Source: Takakia lepidozioides
Lineage: Eukaryota; Streptophyta; Takakiopsida; Takakiales; Takakiaceae
NCBI GenBank assembly: GCA_030704615.1
Contig: CM060733.1
Location: 24,366,001 to 24,430,000 of the forward strand
DNA length: 64,000 nt
Direction: 5' to 3'
The notes under the pieces were generated by a model. That model was not told the origin of the DNA, did not search any database, and saw only the letters and a list, made by a program, of their open reading frames with translations. The position numbers and the translations under genes were made by a program. Position 1 is the first letter of the stretch. Every line of letters begins with the position of its first letter. This document shows positions 37,160 through 49,626 of the stretch, in pieces.

Positions 37160-40100
37160 GTATGTTGATGCTTGTGAGAAGTATGGCGTTTACCCTCAAA
37201 GGCAGTGTGCACAGCCTTTGCTAAAGTATGGCATCTCATCTTTGTCTCCACAATTATCACTTTGGTATATGTCATGATCACATCGAAACTTGCAAACTTT
37301 ACCATAGGTATTGCTTCTTTTGCTTCTGATTTCCTGGCAAGGACCTGTTTTAAATCAATTGTCGCCACACATGGAGACCCCTGGGACATAAAGCGGACGT
37401 TTCAAGCAACGAGATGCTGAGTTCCAGCTCTTTAAGAGGGTCTTATGTTACATACTTAGGCCTGCAACATACAATTGTATCGTCTGTCATGTATCTTGGA
37501 CGGTACATGTGCTCAATATGGTTCTGTTGTAGGTATGAGTGGCATGTTACCTTCACTGGTTCTTCTCAAACAAACTGCCGGCTTAATGTTGCATCTAATC
37601 TCGTAGCTGTTGCAATCACATGAGTTAAGATACATGATTGCTTTGTTGATTGGCTGGTCAGGTGAGGATGCAGCAAGCTTTCAAAGAGACACTGGTTTTG
37701 GAGCTTTGCTTGGATCAGATTATGGATGCTGATGCCCTTCCTCTTGCTGACATTCTGACTTTGGTACAAAGCTCAGAGCTAGAGGCGGTTGATGTGGTCC
37801 ACAATAACACTGCTTCCAGTCTTAAGTGGCAAGCACTGGTACAGCTGCTGCGGGCTGCGGGCTGTAAACTCCGTATGACAGACCTGTGTAACAATTCACT
37901 TGGTCGGGAGGCTCTAAGGTAGGCGGTCTCACAACTGTTCATTACGGCTCGTTTATTGTTGTCTCTCCTTCGTGGAGTTGGTTTTCACACACATGGTTAG
38001 CACATGCATGTGGTAATTTCCACCTCAACGTTAATGGCGGTGATAGTATGAAAAAGGATTCCCATCCAGTTATTGTAAGATCCTTTTCAAGCAATGAATC
38101 AATTGAGTTAACCAACAGCTATCCACTGTGTTTGGTAACAGAGAGCTATTTCAGGGAGGACTCCACTGTCAGAGCCTGGACCTCAGTTTCTCACGGGTCC
38201 GCAAACTGGATATGTTGGGACAGTTTCAGGCACTTCACACGCTCAGGCTTGACTACAGTTTTCCATTCACTAGCCTACCTGATGGCTGCTTCTGTGGCAT
38301 GCCAAAGCTGGCAAAGCTGTCTATGTGTGGCACTAGCATTTCAAACCTATGGACGACTTGCACTGCACTGGCCAAACTTCCTGCTCTTTTAGAAGTGCGG
38401 TTTCAGAAGTGTCTGTGCTGCCAGGGGACGGGGCAATGTGAAGCTATGGCAGGCGCCATGAAAAAAGATGGAACAGGTCTCCAAGAGAACGACCTCAATC
38501 TGGTATACTTGTGGCCTTTGAACTGTTTTTTTCTCAAGGTAGTAGAAGTATTTGCCGATCTATTTGACATTTTTGAAGATGGAAACCGCATTTGATTTCT
38601 GTGAATTGCTTCCCTGCTCTCTACTTGAAATGTCACTTGCTTAGCAGGCTCCTTGGGGAGTGATGACTGGGAGAAGCATAAATCCAAATGAGGTGGGAAG
38701 CTTTTGACACTTTTGTGAGTGTTTGGAGGTTTTGAAGAGCAGAATTTCTGCTTCTGTCCTTGCTCGGATGCTTAGTGAACCTTACCTGAATTAAGATGGC
38801 AGGTTCATGCTGAGAAAAATCGCACCAGGGAGTGGGTACCTCCTGTCAGAGACGAGAATGAGTACGACTCTCCAGATTCAGGTTTCTCAGGAAGTGATGA
38901 TGATGACTCAGACAACCTTTTCTCTGATGAAGATTCGGAGGACAATCAGCCCCCCAGCAGCTCTAGCAGGGAGTCAGCAGGGCAGAGCGAAGTAGACCAG
39001 GTCAGTATTTCCTTAATGTCATGAAGCATCTATGAGAGCTTAAGTCTGTTGTGAAATATAAATGTATCTGGAAGTGCGGTTGCGTGGATGGAGTTTTTGA
39101 TGGTGGAAGGCAAATCTCTGCGAGATGGTTACATATTTGACAAATTTAAGAATTGAAGCCTGTACTGCAGGCTGAGGAAAACAAGGGTCAAGCTATGGAC
39201 ATCACCCCAGAAGATGATGTAACTTACCAGGGAGATGTGGAACAAGAAGCTTCGTCAGCAGTTCTAGAGGAACCCCCTTACCAGAATGGCATCTGGGAAT
39301 CCAGTGGGAATACAACCAGTGGCACCAGTCGTATGCTTTTGGACCTCTTAGCACTCGACGATACTGATGTTGTGCTTAGATTGCTCGAATCACAAGATAG
39401 TGTCTCTTCCCTGGCCTGCCTCAGGGCTGATAGGGTGGCTGACGGGGTGGGGGCAGGGGAGCCTAATGGGAAGGTGGCTGCTGACAGGGGGGAGGGCAAT
39501 AGGGAGGAGGCTGAGGCAGTGCCAAGAATTATCAGCACTGAAATGGTTGACCTGGTTCATGAAGTGAATGAGAGACCCAACTCCAGTCCAAGGGTTGGTG
39601 GTGGTGATCGTGGCACGGAGAGAGTAGTTGCCAGCTTTCGAGGTGAAGAGGAAGTGTGCTCTCTTAACACTCCTCGAGCTGCTCTTGCTTTGAGCCTTAG
39701 TAGAGCCCATCATACGTCACCCATCTGTTATGAACATCACTATAGGGAGTTCATGGTTGCCATGCTGCCAGGCATCCAAGTGCTGGATAATGTGGCTATC
39801 ATAAAGAGCGAGAGGGAAAGGGCACAATGGGTGTATAAGGAACAGTTTGAGCTTTTTGCGAACAATCGGAGGGGTAAAGAAAATCTAGTCCAGGTATCTA
39901 CCTTTCTGTCCTAGACTATTGCATCTCTGCTTTGGAGCCGTTAGAAAAAAAATAGTGGGAGAAAGATGAATCCAGGCCACTTGCTCCATCCAGATTTTTG
40001 CCGAGAGCACATTTCTGCAGTATGATATTAGAAGATCTATGTTATTCATGCCCACATGTAGGGCACCTGGGTTCCTCATTTTCCAGGCTGGGTTAGTTGT

Positions 40101-43100
40101 AGCAACCTGCTTTTTCCGGCTCACAGCTTCAGAAGGCCCTTCAGGTAGTCTCTTGAGGATTTTCTGATGTTGTCAAGAGCTGTAAGTAGATGTCTTCAAG
40201 CAGGATCTGACCTTGGGTGGTTGTAGCCTGACTTTCTAGAAGAAAATGAAGAGACAGGTAAGAGATGAAGAAGAACTCCATAACGACTTGTCAAGGGTCA
40301 TGGGTCCAGGTGCTGAACAGGCGGGAAATAGGTGGGTGGGGTGCTGGAACTCTCCAGAGAAGTCACAGGCTGAGGGTTATAGACCATGAGCACAGCCCTG
40401 CTGCCTTTAGTAGGTCTCTTTGTGCTGCCAAAATGGCATTGTGTGCATGGCCAGCAACCAATGCCATTTGCCGGTTAAAGAAAACAAATGTGCAGTTGAG
40501 TCGCCGGTACCGACCCCGCCAATTTGAGTATCACCCAACTGAGGCTAGCCACATGGTGTTTGGGACACTCCACGGGGAGGTGGTGGTTGTCAATCACGAG
40601 AGTGATAAAGTGGTCGGTTATGTGCAATCCATTGGTGCCCCTCACAGCATTCTGGGCCTCTGTTGGCTCAACAAAGACCCTACTAAGGTAAAGTTTCTCA
40701 TGCATTGGCACTACTTTCTGTATCTTTATTGTTCAATTGCCATGTATATCAGGGTAGTTCTGAAAGAGCAATGCGTCTTATATCATTATCAGATGAAACA
40801 CCGCTTCTGTGACCTGATGTTTTGAAATTCATGGGGCCTATCCAGTTATACCTGTATACTGATGTTTTTACATCATTCACACGAGATGTCCATAGCCTAC
40901 ATTGTGCTGGGTTTCAACTTCCATGCAAGAAACTATTGAAAGCTCTAATTGGGAAGTGTAATACCTGAGAGGTCATTGTTGATTTCATCACAACACAGCT
41001 TATAGCTGGTTCAGACAATGGATCCCTTCAACTATACGATGTGAACCACATGCGAGCTTCAGTGGTGACAGCTGGTGGACGGGCAGTGGGCCCAGACAGT
41101 TCCAACAGATATGAGAGTGCTCGATACTGGGGTCACCAGTCAGGAGCAGGGGGTTTAAGCACTGGTAGTGGTCGTAATCCCACGATTTATACCTATGATG
41201 ATTTTGAGCAACTGACTTCTGTTCATATAAATTCAACGGATGATTACTTCGTGGCAAGTGGGTATTCCAAGAACGTTGGTCTATATGATCTTCGCACTGG
41301 CACACGTCTCCAGATTTTTCCAGACCTTCACCAAGAGCATATTAATGTGGTGAAGTTTGCACATCATTCACCTAACTTATTTGCAACCTCATCATTTGAT
41401 AAGGACATAAAGATGTGGGACATCAGACAGAGGGTCACACGGCCAATCTACACCGTACGGAGTACCCGAGGCAACGTAATGGTTTGCTTCTCACGCGATG
41501 ACCACTACCTTCTTTCATCGGCTGTTGATAATGAGGTGACTTTCATACACACCAGGCTCAATTCTGTGACTCTAGGGCTCAAATAATGACCTAGTGGAAT
41601 TTGATTCTGGGCCCTTGGACTGAACCTTCCACAAACTACCCTGCCAATTCTCTTATCCTTAATCACGTTGTTGGCAATTTCGATGAATGTTATTCTAAGG
41701 ATAAGAGAGTAAATATTTTTAGGCTTTTAAATGCTTATTCAGGTGATGGAGAAGACCAGGGAATTCTCAAATTCAGAGTGAACCAAACGTGTTGTCACAG
41801 AAAGATGGCTGTTGTTAATAAAAAAAATTGCAATCAGGCGTCACAACATGTGTGGCGGTTAGTGTATGAACAATGTGTGAGCAGCATTGCATGCAGCACA
41901 ATTACATCCAACAGGATATTTGGAAAGTTTGTTTGAAGAACTGTTGGGAATTATTGAGTGTGGCAGGTACGGCAACATCTGGCAGTGGATGGCAGGCTTC
42001 ACATGAGGTTTGATATAGCACCCATGGGTAGTAACAAAAACTACACACGGTCATACTACCTCAATGGTCGAGACTATATCATAACTGGTAGCTGCGAGGA
42101 AAATGTGGTCCGTGTCTGCTGTGCACAGACTGGCCGGCGTCTGCGGGATCTGACCTTGGAGGTATGCATGCTCATTGATGAAATTAGTTCAACAAACGGC
42201 TCTTTAATTCGTCAGGTTTGTGATGTTTCTTAAGTCTGCTTGTCGGGTTATCACCCAGTGTTGTGTGACTGTATCTGGCTAAAATTGTTCTCTCTTGGAC
42301 CATCTCTGAGTTCATTTGTCGAATTTATGTTATATGCAGGGGGGAGGTGGGGGGACCTCCTTGTACGTGCAGTCATTGAGAGGTGATCCTTTTAAGGTGA
42401 GCTTGTCTATTTGGTTCAGGTTTTCTGGACAGTGATCAGTGATCAGTGTTGATCAACTTGATCATCAGTATTGAGTATAACTGTAGTGGGGCGTAAGAAA
42501 ATGAAATGGTACTTTATAACGTCTGCGAGAAAAGAAATAGTTTTATTATTGCCACAGAGAGAGCGCCTATGAATGCAACACCACTTCTATAGTACCAAAA
42601 TAACATCCAAAAGAGGGTGTTGAAAACTGCAACCATCGCTCAGACATGGAAAGAGAGAGATATTGCTCTCAGATCTAAACTTTGTCACACCGATTTCTTG
42701 GGGACTGATGGACATAGAAGTTATCCAAGCTTGATCATTAAGTGGGGCAGTAATTTGTCTCGGTTAGAGCTGTCTGTGTCCATAAAGTATACGTGAACAG
42801 AGAAGTTTATTTTAATCATCCCACAGCAGGTCCGCATCTGATTTGTGCTTAGTGATTCAGAAGGACTGAGTTGTTCTATGGGTTAGTGTTCAGGACTTCC
42901 ACTTCTGTGTGCTGGTGGCCTACAACCATCCACATTCGAGATCTGAAATCATCAAGGTAATGCTCCACTTAAAGCTCTCAAGTTGCTACTCTGAGAGAGA
43001 GAGAATGTACTCATAAGACATTGTTTGCTGTAGCTTTGTGGCTTTAGACTCCGCGCCAGTGTGGGCGCAACTAAAGATAATAGTTGCTACCTTTGTGAGG

Positions 43101-44468
43101 GGCTCACTCCAGTAATGTGACTTGTCTTGGCAAAGACAATTAGTTCGGCTTTTCCTGATATCCTCTAGAAAGCCCTTCACACCAGTGTTGACTTGCTGCA
43201 TGGGAGCTGCTCAGTAATTAGACCCCAACAGGGCCAGGGCTTTATTTAGACTCAGCCTCATGATTTTTGAAGTTGGAACAGAGGTGCGAGGACAATGTGT
43301 TTGAGTCCTGAAGAGGGTCACTCTCTGGTGAGAGTACCCCGGACAATGTATCAGAAAATGAATATTCTTCAGGCTGCCTGCACATCGGGCATTCCTTTCT
43401 GCACCATGTATTTGTTCAAAGGTAGGCTGCCCACCCTTAGTTAACATTTCAGTCTAGTGCCGAGGGAAGGCCCTTGAGATCATCTGAGAGAGAGAGAGAG
43501 AGAGGTACTCACTGACCGTCATCTGAGAGGGTTGGTGATGACTTGAGGCCATGGTGACCATGAGGTACCAACCTGGATGTGGGGGTTACCACCTACCAGG
43601 ATATGGGAACTCATCCTGAGATTGCCACAGTGCTCATGCACAGCCAATGACCATCCAATTACAAAGGGAGCTGGATGTAATCATTTTAGCCCGCTACTGA
43701 CCTGACGCTTGGCTGTGGCTGCATTGCCAGTCACTCTGTACACAGAAAATGGTAGAATGTAGCCTACTGGCTAACATAGATGTTACACATAGCTGTGATT
43801 AGGAGGGCCAGTTACCTTGGTACACACAACATGGAGGGAAAAGAAAAAAGCTGCAGGGGAAGAAATTTCTATATCCACAGAGACCTTTTGGCACCATCAC
43901 CCAGTAGAACCACTAACAGACATATCAGGAACATTGCCCAAAGACAGCCCATGACCGAGAATCTCTCGTCCTCATACCTTAATGCCCTTCCAGGGACGAG
44001 AGATGTACTCTGAACATTGGCCCTTGAGTGTACAGCAACCCTCCCAAAACCAGTTTCAAAGGCTTTCTATCCGGCAGGCAATGAACAGTCAGCCTGATAT
44101 TTCCTTACGCCCACAAGCAGCCAATAACAATCTAGGTACAGGGTATTGAGTGTTCATCTAAGGGATAGTATATAAAATTTCATGCTGGAGCTACCGCCTA
44201 ATGGAGGATCCAACACTACAAGTTGCTCGTGTCTCGTCTCTAAAAGGCACAATGTTGGAATCCAACGCAGTCCCCCATCTGTTCTGCTGTAGCTGCTGAG
44301 TCCCAAGTGCTAGGAGGGTGGGAGACCCTGCACCGTTGCAAATTTTGTGGCCTGTCAATCATCCTCAGTTTAAAGACTCACCATAGTAAAAAGATGTATT
44401 TCCAACCGAGCAGGTTTTGTTCTTGTCATGTGCAGGTAAATCTACTGACAGGCGGTCAAGAGTCATGA
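37160..44468 (+). CDS. LRR-WD40 protein (plant transducin family), 12 or more exons
   Basis: Predicted scaffold protein combining leucine-rich repeats with a WD40 propeller; substrate or partners unknown. Exons: 37160-37225 (YVDACEKYGVYPQ), 37662-37918, 38119-38134 (16-nt micro-exon), 38155-38502, 38803-39000, 39171-39893, 40310-40687, 40999-41535, 41967-42161, 42340-42396, 42894-42956, 44436-44468. From exon 2 on the frame gives about 934 residues. LRR segments include LQSLDLSFS-like and LHTLRLDYSF units and MPKLAKLSMCGTSISNLW. An acidic linker follows, then SDS22-like CYEHHYREFMVAMLPGIQVL. WD40 segments are FGTLHGEVVVVNHES, IAGSDNGSLQLYDV, VASGYSKNVGLYD, FATSSFDKDIKMWDIR and ITGSCEENVVRVC. 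The last exon encodes VNLLTGGQES. The phase between exons 1 and 2 does not match, so a small exon and the start codon are missing from my model. Confidence 0.9.
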
Positions 44469-46010
44469 CTGGGAGCATCATTACATCTGTCGCCGGTTTT
44501 TCCTAACTCCCTGAGAGTGTTTGCATATTGTAAATAGAGGGAAAAGAATAAGGAGATGGGAGGTGGAAAAGAGCGGGAAACCATTCGTTATTTTGCAACC
44601 GGACTTGAAATCATGTTCAATGATTGTAAAAATTCTCTTGGAAACACTCCGCAAGAACGAGTCGATCATGATCAGTAGACATCTCCGCACAAGTTTGCGC
44701 TTTGGCCATTAGGGGGTTGGAGGAGAGTGCTTAACTTCATTCCTGAGGACAATGTCACCGCGTTGTCGACTGCCAAAGGAGCAGGTCAGATACATTTTTG
44801 TAACAACAAAGAGCATGGCTTTGTCTCATGCTTAGTGCTTCTGCTCCTCATATGCTTTGCTTTGCTTGGGTGTTTTTAAAAGCATTATTGTTATCCATCT
44901 GCAGTTATTTGGTATAGTTTTTGAATGTTCGTATTTAGAATCAACACTTGTTTACAGACAAAAATGGAATTCCATTCAAGTTTTATTCCTCCATTGCATC
45001 AGATCTGTCCCAAATTTTGTACTGGCCACATGAAAACTTATCGCACCCACCGATATTTCATTTCTAAACTTCCATTATTTTCTTCAAGTGCTACATGGCT
45101 TTGTCTGCTCTTGATATGGAGAAACTAGACCTTGAGCATATGACAAATATGAAAAGTAGCTGTAGGCTAGATATGAGCTCTCTCTCTTAAGCTCTATGAG
45201 CTTTCCGCAGATGTTATAAAGTACCATTTCATTTCATAAGGATGTGGTCCCTCTGTAAGCCTTCCGGCCTGAGAGAGGTTATTTTTTCCTCTCGTTCTAT
45301 TTCAATACACAGATTCTGCAGGATATAATTTGCCACCTGACTTCAACCTGCGTGCACGATGTGGTGGTGGTTGTCTGCGCAGGTGAAGTTCACCTCGGTC
45401 CATCTTCTCTTCTTTTGTTTCCTCCCCAGGCTGCCCCTTCCCTTCTTTACCTTCCTCCCCTTCCTCTCCCTCTGCTTTGAGGGGGTCTGCTGGAGGAGCT
45501 GCTGGTGTTGTTGGTGCTTCTGCCATTGATGATAGCCTGCTTTAGTAGATCTTAAGCTTGCTTGTGTGTTGAACAGCTTGAAATCAATCCAACCTGTGTT
45601 CGTCTGACGACTACTTTAGATCCATAGAGTAAAAAATGGATGCTGCTCTAAGGTAGGTGGTTAGCTAAACTACTTTGTTAGTTATCAAGTTAGTTATCTT
45701 CTGTTCACATGACACATAAAGGTTAAAGTGTTAAAGTTCATCCAGCTAGATGTAGTTTAAAAATTGTGAGGGTTGTCACGTTTTTGGTCTACTGAAAAAG
45801 CTGGGACAGAGGCCCCCTTCACTGGTATGTCCCCTGTCAGCCCGTTGTTGACAAGATTCATAATTCGAAGGGATGTGCAGTTCTCAACTTAGAGCTTATA
45901 TGAAAGAAATGAAATGAAATTAAATGGTGCTTTATAACGTTCGCGGAAAGCTAATAGAGCTTGAAAGAAAAGAAAAGAAATGAAATGGTGCTTTATAACG
46001 TTCGAAAGAC
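42505..46010. repeat. Dispersed short repeat around TGGTGCTTTATAACGTTCG
   Basis: Four copies of an approximately 30-bp motif: about 42507-42538 (plus), 45205-45238 (inverted), 45908-45945 (plus) and 45970-46008 (plus). Each has an AAATGAAATGG lead-in followed by a (T)TTATAAC core. The first two form an inverted pair around the last exon of the LRR-WD40 gene. No coding capacity; origin unknown. Confidence 0.7.
42985..43480 (-). mobile_element. LINE-like 3' fragment, copy 4 (in last LRR-WD40 intron)
   Basis: The best preserved copy. The minus-strand frames read IHFLIHCPGYSHQRVTLF, then ALALLGSNY, then QVNTGVKGFLEDIRKSRTN. The HFLIHCPxYxxQR block is the zinc-binding tail typical of non-LTR reverse transcriptases. 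It is antisense to its host gene and followed by a GA microsatellite at 43485-43504. Confidence 0.65.
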
Positions 46011-47007
46011 GATAATTTTCCAGTAAAAAACACAGTGTACACCTTCAAAACCGAAGAAAACAGTGGAACCAGAAAACCCCAACAAGAATGCACATCAAAC
46101 CTTGCACAAAGGTGCAAAAAAGAAGCTTTGCACAAAATTGTCCATAGGCAGCCTGGAGTTCTTGTGGGACAACTTGGACTGATCATAACTCAGAGGTGTG
46201 CACTCTCAAGCAAGCCTAGAAATTGTTGCTGGAAGATGAAGCTTCTGTCTGTGACCATTGCATTCAGCACCCCATAGTTGCCTCTGTAATTGCAAACATT
46301 GAAAAACATTGATCCTACCGGAAAATGTCCGGCATTCATAAATATAGATGGATTCAAACCAAGCACATACTAGGGATGGGAACCGGCAGGGAATGTACAT
46401 GTGGTCTACCGTTCATGGGACTGGAAAATCTTGGGTGGGAATCAAGAGGATGGTAGAGTGAGCTAGATGCAGCAGAGAGAGGAATGACCATCAGCTTGTA
46501 TGCAGGTATATTTCTCCACCGTAATGTTTCACCGAGGGTATATTGAAAAAGATCCGCACTAGGGTACTTATTCAGACAACCCCATTAAGTAGTGTAGTTA
46601 TGGTCCCTGTTCATGTTGACATTTTTCTAGTGGGGGTCACTTGTGTCGTCTTGTGTGTTGTATGGGGAAGGCATCCAGTGTCTAGCTTTGACCTGAAATC
46701 TTCTCCTGCTCAACTATCCAATCTTCTCCTCCTTTGAGGTTTCGTTTTGGTGCAAAACTTTAGTCTCCATCTGCCTCATGTTCCTTGCAAAATCCGCCAA
46801 TAACTCCAGGCTTTTCATGACTTCCCCGCCGTTCTTCGAATCATAACTTCATTCTAACATCACCAAGGGCGGTCCTTACAGAATGGGCAGTACTGACTAT
46901 AGGGCACAGATCATTGCTTTCAACTTGATTGTTTCCATTGAAAAATAAGGGCAAATCCGGACATTTTCACCCTGACGTTGGCACTTTTTCCACGCACGTG
47001 GCTCATT
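44469..47007. other. No gene recognised; repeat-bearing spacer
   Basis: About 2.5 kb between the ends of the LRR-WD40 and PPR genes. It contains three of the TTTATAAC repeats and a SINE-like 3' piece at about 45245-45295 (CTGTAAGCC...GAGGTTATTTTTTCC) resembling the end of the SINE at 28.7 kb. A minus-strand Glu/Lys/Pro-rich open frame at 45526-45302 has no recognisable domain. Confidence 0.4.
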
Positions 47008-49626
47008 TCACCAGTAATCTCCACAAGAACAAACCCCATCTTGGAAGTGGTGAAACCGGTTTGCATCCCGTACAACAATTGTTCGCCGAACAATCTTTGA
47101 GATCAACTTGGTGGCCGTGTGGCAGTCACCACACACCCTGAGGTTCTTGATGATACGGAGAGGTGTCCCAGGATAAGTGCTGATGAGCCCAAAAGCTATG
47201 GCCAGCTTCTCACTATGGTGGCTTAGACAAGATTGTTTTTGCAGCTCCTTCACATCATGCAATACAAATTGAGTGTCAGCCACATACCCAGCCTCCCTTA
47301 TCTGCACATACAATCTCTTCAGCTCAGCCTGGATTTCATCAATTTGAGGGTGCAACGTATCATCCACAACAAATGTGTGCAACTGGTTGTTGATCTCAAT
47401 GAAGCAGCGACCTGGCTCCTTTCTGACACCCCTGTCTTTCATCAGTTTTCTCACTTTTGCAGTATCATCCCACCTGCCAGCCGCAGCATAGATGTTTGAT
47501 AGTAGCACATACGTTGCAGCATCCTGTGGATCCCACTTGAGAAGGCATTTTGCCACGCGTTCTGCCACCATCACATTGGCATGAATTCTACAGGCACCAA
47601 GCAACGCCCCCCACGTTGAAGTTGCTGCTTTGATCGGCATTTTGTTAATGAAATCCTCTGCCTCTTCCAATCGCCCTGCACGGCCAAGAAGGTCCACCAT
47701 ACATCCAAATTGCTCTACCGTAGGAGAGAAGCCAAGATCTTGACTAATATAATCAAAATAGTGACAGCCTTCATCCACTAAACCCCCATGGCTACATGCA
47801 GCGAGAACACATGTAAAGCTGATGCCATCCGGCTTAAATCCTTCCCCCAGCATTTGATCAAATAATTGCAGAGCTTCCATACCACAACCATGCTGAGAAT
47901 ATCCTGCAACTATCACATTCCATGAGACCACATTTCGTTCAGCCATACTGTCAAACACCTGACGTGCATCTTTTATGCTCCCACATTTAGCATACATGTC
48001 GACAAGAGTATTCTGCAGGAGAATATTTGGCACAAAGCCAGCTTTGACTATGTCTGCATGGATCTCTTGGCCCTTCTCCAGGGCAGCCAGTGTGGCACAC
48101 GCATTGAGAATACTGACAAGCGTCACCTGGTTGGGTTTTACCCCTTCCAGTATCATTTGCTCATAGATTTTGAAAGCCTCCCTGCCACACCCATGCTGAG
48201 CATATCCTGCGATCATGGCACTCCATGAGACAACATTTTTTTCAGCAATATTGTCGAACACTTGACGTGCATAATTTAGGCTTCCACATTTGGCGTACAT
48301 GTTAACAAGGGTATTCTCCAAATTTACATAAGACTCAATTCCAGCTTGGATGATGTCAGCATGGACCTCTTTGCCCTTTTCCAGGGCAGCAACGCTAGCA
48401 CATGCCTTGAGAATGCAAATGAAGGTGACTTTATTGGGTTCCACCCCTTCCACTATCATTTGCTCATAGGTCTCGAAAGCCTCCCTACCATACCCATGAT
48501 GTGCATATCCTGCAATCATTGCGTTCCACGAAACCACATCTCGCTTGGCCATGCTGTCAAATACTCTCCGTGCATCCTTTATACTCCCGCATTTAGCATA
48601 CATGTCAATGAGGGTATTGGCCAGGACGATATCTACTGGAATTCCAGCTTTCATGATGTCTGTGTGAAGCTCTATGCCCTTTTCCAGGACTGCCAGGCTG
48701 GCACACGCATTGATGATGCAAATGAATGTGACCCTGTCAGGCACCACCCCTTCCCGTATCATTTGCTCATACACCTCAAAAGCCTCCCTACCACAACCCT
48801 GCTGAGCATAGCCTGTGATCAACGTGTTCCATGAGATAACATCTCGCTTAGCCATATGGTCGAACACCTGATGTGCATCCTTAATGCTTCCACACTTGGC
48901 ATACATGTCAATAAGGGTATTCTCCAGAGTGATATCTGGTGCATTTCCACCTTGGATGATGTCAGTGTGGATCTCTATGCCCCTTTCCAGAGTTGCCAGG
49001 CTAGCACACGCCTTCAGAACACAAATGAAGGTGACCCTGTTGGGTGTCACCCCTTCCCCTATCATTTGCTCATACATCACAATGGCTTCCCTACCACACC
49101 CATGCTTGGCGTATCCTGCCATCATTATGTTCCATGTAATTACATCTCGTACAGACATTTTGTCAAACACTAGGCGTGCATCCACCACACTTCCACACTT
49201 GGCATACATATTAATGATAGTGTTCTGTAGACAGATGTCTGGCTGGAATCCACTTTGAATAATGTGGGTGCACACCTGCTGTCCCTCTGCTAGACGTTTT
49301 GTTTTGATACACTCCTGCAAAAGACAGACATAAGTATGGGAGTCTCCTGAAATACCTCCTTGGTTCAAAATTTGCAGTGCCTCTTTCAGTTGTCCTGCCT
49401 TACATAATGTCCAGACATCCCCATAGGTGCCAGAGAAGTTCTTGTCAACTTCCTCTCTTCCTCTTTCAAAAGTGGTGGTCATGGTGGAGGTGCCTGAGTC
49501 AAGAAATTGCGATGCTGCTGCTTCTAGTTGACCAAATAACCATGCAGGTCTCTTGTAGCTATTAATCCAAACCGCCTGAGTGGTACTCTTTTGCTTCAAA
49601 TCTGGTCTTCGAGGATGGATCTGCAC
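47008..49626 (-). CDS. PPR-DYW RNA-editing factor, intronless
   Basis: Pentatricopeptide repeat protein of the PLS-E-DYW class, expected to bind one or a few organelle transcripts and deaminate a C to U. An uninterrupted frame of 872 residues starts MQIHPRRPDLKQ. The basic N-terminus could be an organelle transit peptide, with PPR repeats starting near residue 70. About six PLS triplets of roughly 100 residues follow, each carrying NTLIDMYAKCGS-type, RDVVSWN-type and GREAFEVYEQM-type segments and very alike. E/E+ motifs come next (GRWDDTAKVRKLMKDRGVRK, PGRCFIEI). The C-terminal DYW deaminase has HHSEKLA (zinc and catalytic HxE), CGDCHTATK (CxxC) and terminal CSCGDYW. All catalytic signatures are present. 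Target bases could be predicted from repeat positions 5 and 35, not done here. Confidence 0.96.
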   Translation of the reverse strand: MQIHPRRPDLKQKSTTQAVWINSYKRPAWLFGQLEAAASQFLDSGTSTMTTTFERGREEVDKNFSGTYGDVWTLCKAGQLKEALQILNQGGISGDSHTYVCLLQECIKTKRLAEGQQVCTHIIQSGFQPDICLQNTIINMYAKCGSVVDARLVFDKMSVRDVITWNIMMAGYAKHGCGREAIVMYEQMIGEGVTPNRVTFICVLKACASLATLERGIEIHTDIIQGGNAPDITLENTLIDMYAKCGSIKDAHQVFDHMAKRDVISWNTLITGYAQQGCGREAFEVYEQMIREGVVPDRVTFICIINACASLAVLEKGIELHTDIMKAGIPVDIVLANTLIDMYAKCGSIKDARRVFDSMAKRDVVSWNAMIAGYAHHGYGREAFETYEQMIVEGVEPNKVTFICILKACASVAALEKGKEVHADIIQAGIESYVNLENTLVNMYAKCGSLNYARQVFDNIAEKNVVSWSAMIAGYAQHGCGREAFKIYEQMILEGVKPNQVTLVSILNACATLAALEKGQEIHADIVKAGFVPNILLQNTLVDMYAKCGSIKDARQVFDSMAERNVVSWNVIVAGYSQHGCGMEALQLFDQMLGEGFKPDGISFTCVLAACSHGGLVDEGCHYFDYISQDLGFSPTVEQFGCMVDLLGRAGRLEEAEDFINKMPIKAATSTWGALLGACRIHANVMVAERVAKCLLKWDPQDAATYVLLSNIYAAAGRWDDTAKVRKLMKDRGVRKEPGRCFIEINNQLHTFVVDDTLHPQIDEIQAELKRLYVQIREAGYVADTQFVLHDVKELQKQSCLSHHSEKLAIAFGLISTYPGTPLRIIKNLRVCGDCHTATKLISKIVRRTIVVRDANRFHHFQDGVCSCGDYW

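Noticed and set aside
40131-40148. Possible 18-nt micro-exon (CTTCAGAAGGCCCTTCAG) in the LRR-WD40 gene
   Set aside because: Its borders look like splice sites, but the flanking exons join in phase and in family-like sequence without it.
45302-45526. Minus-strand Glu/Lys/Pro-rich open frame (MAEAPTTPAAPP...)
   Set aside because: Low complexity, no domain, no splice partner; probably a purine-rich strand effect.
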